A stretch of DNA of 18,201 nt from Puniceicoccales bacterium (lineage in GTDB: Bacteria; Verrucomicrobiota; Verrucomicrobiia; Opitutales; JAIRKQ01), in the NCBI GenBank assembly GCA_031266155.1, contig JAISBO010000045.1, positions 1 through 18,201 on the forward strand, written 5' to 3'. The notes below the pieces were generated by a model, which did no database searches, was not told where the DNA came from, and saw only the letters and a program-made list of their open reading frames with translations. A program made the translations under genes and the position numbers. Positions 15,531 through 18,201 of the stretch are shown one piece after another (within the stretch, counting starts at the first letter, position 1; the number at the start of each line of letters is the position of its first letter).

Positions 15531-17942
15531 ATGGCGTTCAAGGGAAAGATGAAAAAGAAAAAGGGAAGTATTCTGCTTTTTGTATTAACTTGCATAGGCA
15601 TCTTGGGGGCCATGCTGCTAACGTTTTTAAGCACAACGACCCCGAAAAGGGCTTTTTATAACAATGCCGTGAAGTCCTATGGTTTCCTAGATAAAGATCA
15701 GAATTTGCACGGCCTCCTTGAACTTGAATCGGAGTCAGTAAAAAATTTTGCGTTGGCACGAGTAAAAAACGAACACAACCTAATACTCTCGCATAAACCT
15801 AGAATATGGAGCGAGGATAAGCTAGATGCGTTAATGAATGCATTGAATGTAACCACAAGAGGATATTGGGAAGAGGCAGGGGAAGGAACTATCGTAGGGA
15901 CCCGAAATGTAACACTGCGTGCAGGAAGCGAGAAGGAGGAACATGACAAAACACGAGTAATGGTGGGAAATAGCTCTATCACAGACGGTTTCCTGAAGTG
16001 GGGAAGGTGCAAAAGGATAGAAGAGGGCATAGTGAAGAGTATATTGGCGATCTCCCTTGATATAAAACAAGGTCCTGCCGGCCTAAAAGATACGATTGGA
16101 AACATCCTCAATGTGTTGGGAGAATTGGAAAGGGTAAATCAATCCATAGATGTGCATCAGGCGGCAGAAATCAAAGGGATAAAAAATATACTAAATGGGG
16201 TGTTGACCGGTGCAGATAAATCGAAAAAATGGAAAGACCAAGCGGAAAATGTAGAGAAATACCTAGAGAACAAAAATAGGTTAAAGGAAAAATTAAAAGA
16301 TCCGCAGGAGGAAAGGTTGTACGAATTGGTGTCTCTTAAAGAAATAGAGCAAAGGTTAAATGCTAAACCAAGCATAGATCCAAGCACTTGGGAAGAAATA
16401 AAGAAACTATTAGAAATAGAGCAAAGGTTGCCGCAAGAGGCCAATCAGGGGAAAGGGGGCTTACTAAATGAACTAGGAGTACTGGTATCAAAAGCACCGG
16501 CACAAAAACCTGAAGAAAAAAGCGGTGCTTGGGATAAATTCACTACTTTGATTAGCAGAAAGCCAACACAAGCTCAAACTCCTAAACCTGAAAAAGTCAA
16601 ACCTGAAGATGTAAGACTCATAATTCAAAGAATATTTGAAATTTCAATTAACGAGGCATTGAAGCAAGAAGATTACGCAAATAGCAGATCTCGAGACGAC
16701 TCGCGGAGGCAGTTTGGGGAGGACATCGCTGGATTGATACGAGATCAATCCGGATTGCCTTCAAATATCTCTACAAGTTTGTTTTCAAAAGAGAAACTCT
16801 CTGAGAGCGTACAAACTATTGTGAATTCGATAAACGAAGAGCTGGTCAAAAACCTGAAAAGTCTAGCAAATACATACGATACGAGAACAAGCGAAGCAAA
16901 GTATCAACGCGTGAGAAATTTGGCGGAGGGGGGATTTGGAGAAATTCTTGAATTAAACAACAGCGACGTGAACAACGACGGTAGAAGTGCTAGAACAACA
17001 GGAAGAAGGTTGCAGTCTATTTATGCGATGGCGAAACCAGAGATCAAGTCGTGGGAACCCCTTGGCTATGGCTATAGTATCCGTAACGAGAGCAACCATA
17101 ATGTAGAAAGAGAGGTCAGCATTCATATGCTAGACAATAAACTTCCATTGACTGAGAAATTTGAAAAGGAGGTTGCGGAAGCAGTTAAATTAATTTTTCA
17201 GCGGCATGGAGTTGCTGAAGGGAGAATAGCAAAGTTTTTGAGCGACCTTGGGACGATTATAAACGTACTAGACCAATCGGGAAGCATCCCAGGGACGAAT
17301 GGTAGGAAACAAGAGTTGGAATATTTCTGCAAGGTAATAGAAGACTTTAGGGACACAAAACGTAATCTGGATATAAATATTTTTAAGGAATTCTCTTCTT
17401 GGAGAGAAATCTCTACAAATGGAGGCTCTTTTGATCAAGGTAAGGTTTTGGAAGCCCTGGATGAGGCTTTAGCTTTTGTAAAGGGCATTGAGAGTATAAA
17501 TTTTTACGCAGCAACCGAAGATGTTCGGCTGGCTCTACTGCATACTCTACCACTACGAATAGACATCCCAAAAAGAGAAGAAGTTGGGTTGCCCACCAGA
17601 GCAAATAATCCTGAAGATTTCAGGGGAGCAATGCGGGGAATATTTGGTTACGGACTTACGATGGGCAATAATAATGACGGTAATCTCCAAGAGAATAATG
17701 AAAAAATGCTAAAAATATTGAAATGGCTGCATGAAGCTGAAGTTGTTAATTTCCCAGAATCAAACAATGGTAGACTAAATGTGTATTCTTCCTACTCTAA
17801 GGTTATGGAAATTGTTGTATCCGTTGAGGATAAGGAGTACAAGCTGCCACTTCACCGTACCATAAATTATCGCTGCAAGATAGAGTATAATGGAAATGCT
17901 AAGGATGATAATAATACTGTTCAAACGGTTAAAGAACTTTAA
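15531..17942 (+). CDS. Unknown 803-residue protein with pilin/pseudopilin-like N-terminus
   Basis: I do not recognise the family. The N-terminus is a Lys-rich stretch (residues 4-11) followed by G12 and one hydrophobic helix (about 13-34, SILLFVLTCIGILGAMLLTF). That resembles the start of type IV pilin-like minor pilins (PilX) or GspK-type pseudopilins that lack the usual Glu at +5. The protein would be anchored or assembled in the inner membrane with its bulk outside the cytoplasm. The rest is charged and helical, rich in Lys, Glu, Asn and Gln, with predicted coiled coil around 215-330. It includes a 24-residue tandem repeat ending EIEQRL, and a Pro/Gln/Lys linker (KAPAQKPEEK, then KPTQAQTPKPEK). 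Few cysteines are present. The start could also be ATG 15549, with AAGGGA upstream. The epimerase gene begins 16 bases after its stop. Confidence 0.8.
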   Translation: MAFKGKMKKKKGSILLFVLTCIGILGAMLLTFLSTTTPKRAFYNNAVKSYGFLDKDQNLHGLLELESESVKNFALARVKNEHNLILSHKPRIWSEDKLDALMNALNVTTRGYWEEAGEGTIVGTRNVTLRAGSEKEEHDKTRVMVGNSSITDGFLKWGRCKRIEEGIVKSILAISLDIKQGPAGLKDTIGNILNVLGELERVNQSIDVHQAAEIKGIKNILNGVLTGADKSKKWKDQAENVEKYLENKNRLKEKLKDPQEERLYELVSLKEIEQRLNAKPSIDPSTWEEIKKLLEIEQRLPQEANQGKGGLLNELGVLVSKAPAQKPEEKSGAWDKFTTLISRKPTQAQTPKPEKVKPEDVRLIIQRIFEISINEALKQEDYANSRSRDDSRRQFGEDIAGLIRDQSGLPSNISTSLFSKEKLSESVQTIVNSINEELVKNLKSLANTYDTRTSEAKYQRVRNLAEGGFGEILELNNSDVNNDGRSARTTGRRLQSIYAMAKPEIKSWEPLGYGYSIRNESNHNVEREVSIHMLDNKLPLTEKFEKEVAEAVKLIFQRHGVAEGRIAKFLSDLGTIINVLDQSGSIPGTNGRKQELEYFCKVIEDFRDTKRNLDINIFKEFSSWREISTNGGSFDQGKVLEALDEALAFVKGIESINFYAATEDVRLALLHTLPLRIDIPKREEVGLPTRANNPEDFRGAMRGIFGYGLTMGNNNDGNLQENNEKMLKILKWLHEAEVVNFPESNNGRLNVYSSYSKVMEIVVSVEDKEYKLPLHRTINYRCKIEYNGNAKDDNNTVQTVKEL
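16340..16429 (+). repeat. Tandem 24-codon repeat inside the unknown gene
   Basis: The 18-base string AGAAATAGAGCAAAGGTT occurs exactly at 16340-16357 and 16412-16429, 72 bases apart and in frame. Each copy encodes EIEQRL at the end of a charged helical unit (LYELVSLKEIEQRL and WEEIKKLLEIEQRL). This looks like an internal duplication in a coiled-coil segment. Confidence 0.75.
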
Positions 17943-17958
17943 ATAACAGCTTGATTCG

Positions 17959-18201
17959 ATGAGTGTTTTAGTAATAGGAGCAGCGGGGTTTGTTGGTAGC
18001 CATCTGGTGAAAAAATTGGGGGCATTGGGGCATCGTGTCTGTGGAATGGACATAGATAATGTACGGGCCAAACAGGTACTGCCATCAAATGTTCCATTCT
18101 ATGGCTATGATTTTGGAACACAATCTTCCCTGCAAAATGTTTTTAGACAGGAAAATGTTGAAATGGTCATTCAATGTGCTGGGAAATCCATCGTGGAACA
18201 T
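17959..18201 (+). CDS. NAD-dependent sugar epimerase/dehydratase (GalE-like), 5' part only
   Basis: The 81 visible codons run off the window edge. MSVLVIGAAGFVGSHLVKKL has the Rossmann GxxGxxG motif (G7, G10, G13), followed by an acidic end of the second strand (GMDIDN). VIQCAGKSIVEH matches the GalE-type 'vih.Ag...v.es' segment. It is most likely a UDP-glucose 4-epimerase or a related extended-SDR sugar-nucleotide enzyme; the catalytic YxxxK lies outside the window. The ATG at 17959 lies 16 bases after the stop of the unknown 803-residue gene, so the two may share a transcript. The symbol galE is not assigned because only the cofactor-binding part is seen. Confidence 0.85.
   Translation, partial: MSVLVIGAAGFVGSHLVKKLGALGHRVCGMDIDNVRAKQVLPSNVPFYGYDFGTQSSLQNVFRQENVEMVIQCAGKSIVEH

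Noticed and set aside
1..18201. CRISPR array, prophage, toxin-antitoxin or defence island
   Set aside because: No regularly spaced repeats, phage structural genes or recognised defence proteins are visible; the window is mostly housekeeping.

Overview
The window reads as ordinary, moderately AT-rich bacterial chromosome carrying mostly housekeeping genes. No 16S or other lineage-defining gene is present. The IF-1 sequence (the segment VKMEMSPQDLQKARI), an asparagine/glutamine-type GatCAB amidotransferase and the general style of the proteins suggest a member of the PVC superphylum, most likely Verrucomicrobiota (Opitutae-like). This is inference from memory of the families, not a search.

Layout. 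(1) 1-1006: an IS5-family insertion sequence (about 41-863) with a multiply frameshifted transposase. It sits just downstream of gmd (GDP-mannose 4,6-dehydratase, minus strand, 1007-2038), inside a reading frame that stays open on both sides of the insertion. (2) 2400-2485: a tRNA-Leu(UAA) gene on the minus strand with an encoded CCA end. (3) 2827-3309: a small DUF805-type membrane protein with its own consensus-like -35 element, followed by about 300 bases without a gene that contain a solitary copy of the IS end. (4) 3617-5609, minus strand: a tight cluster DUF502 membrane protein - ebfC (YbaB) - holA (DNA polymerase III delta), with near-zero gaps. (5) 5893-9131, plus strand: an M20 metallopeptidase followed closely by mrdA (penicillin-binding protein 2). 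(6) 9132-9484: a structured leader with a strong terminator hairpin, then pheT - gatC - gatA (9485-13685), in which aminoacyl-tRNA synthesis and tRNA-dependent amidation genes are translationally coupled. (7) 13715-15362, minus strand: infA - mnmE, convergent with gatA. (8) 15531-18201, plus strand: an 803-residue protein of unknown family with a pilin/pseudopilin-like N-terminus, then the first 81 codons of a GalE-like NAD-dependent sugar epimerase.

Most genes belong to translation (tRNA-Leu, pheT, gatC, gatA, infA, mnmE), replication (holA, ebfC) and envelope building (mrdA, gmd, epimerase). The points most worth a second look are the recoding and decay of the IS transposase, its insertion into a possible polysaccharide-locus gene, the solitary IS end near 3355, the pheT leader (attenuator-like hairpin plus a 14-codon upstream ORF that overlaps pheT by ATGA), and the large orphan protein with the prepilin-like start. 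I see no CRISPR array, prophage, toxin-antitoxin pair or recognisable defence system.
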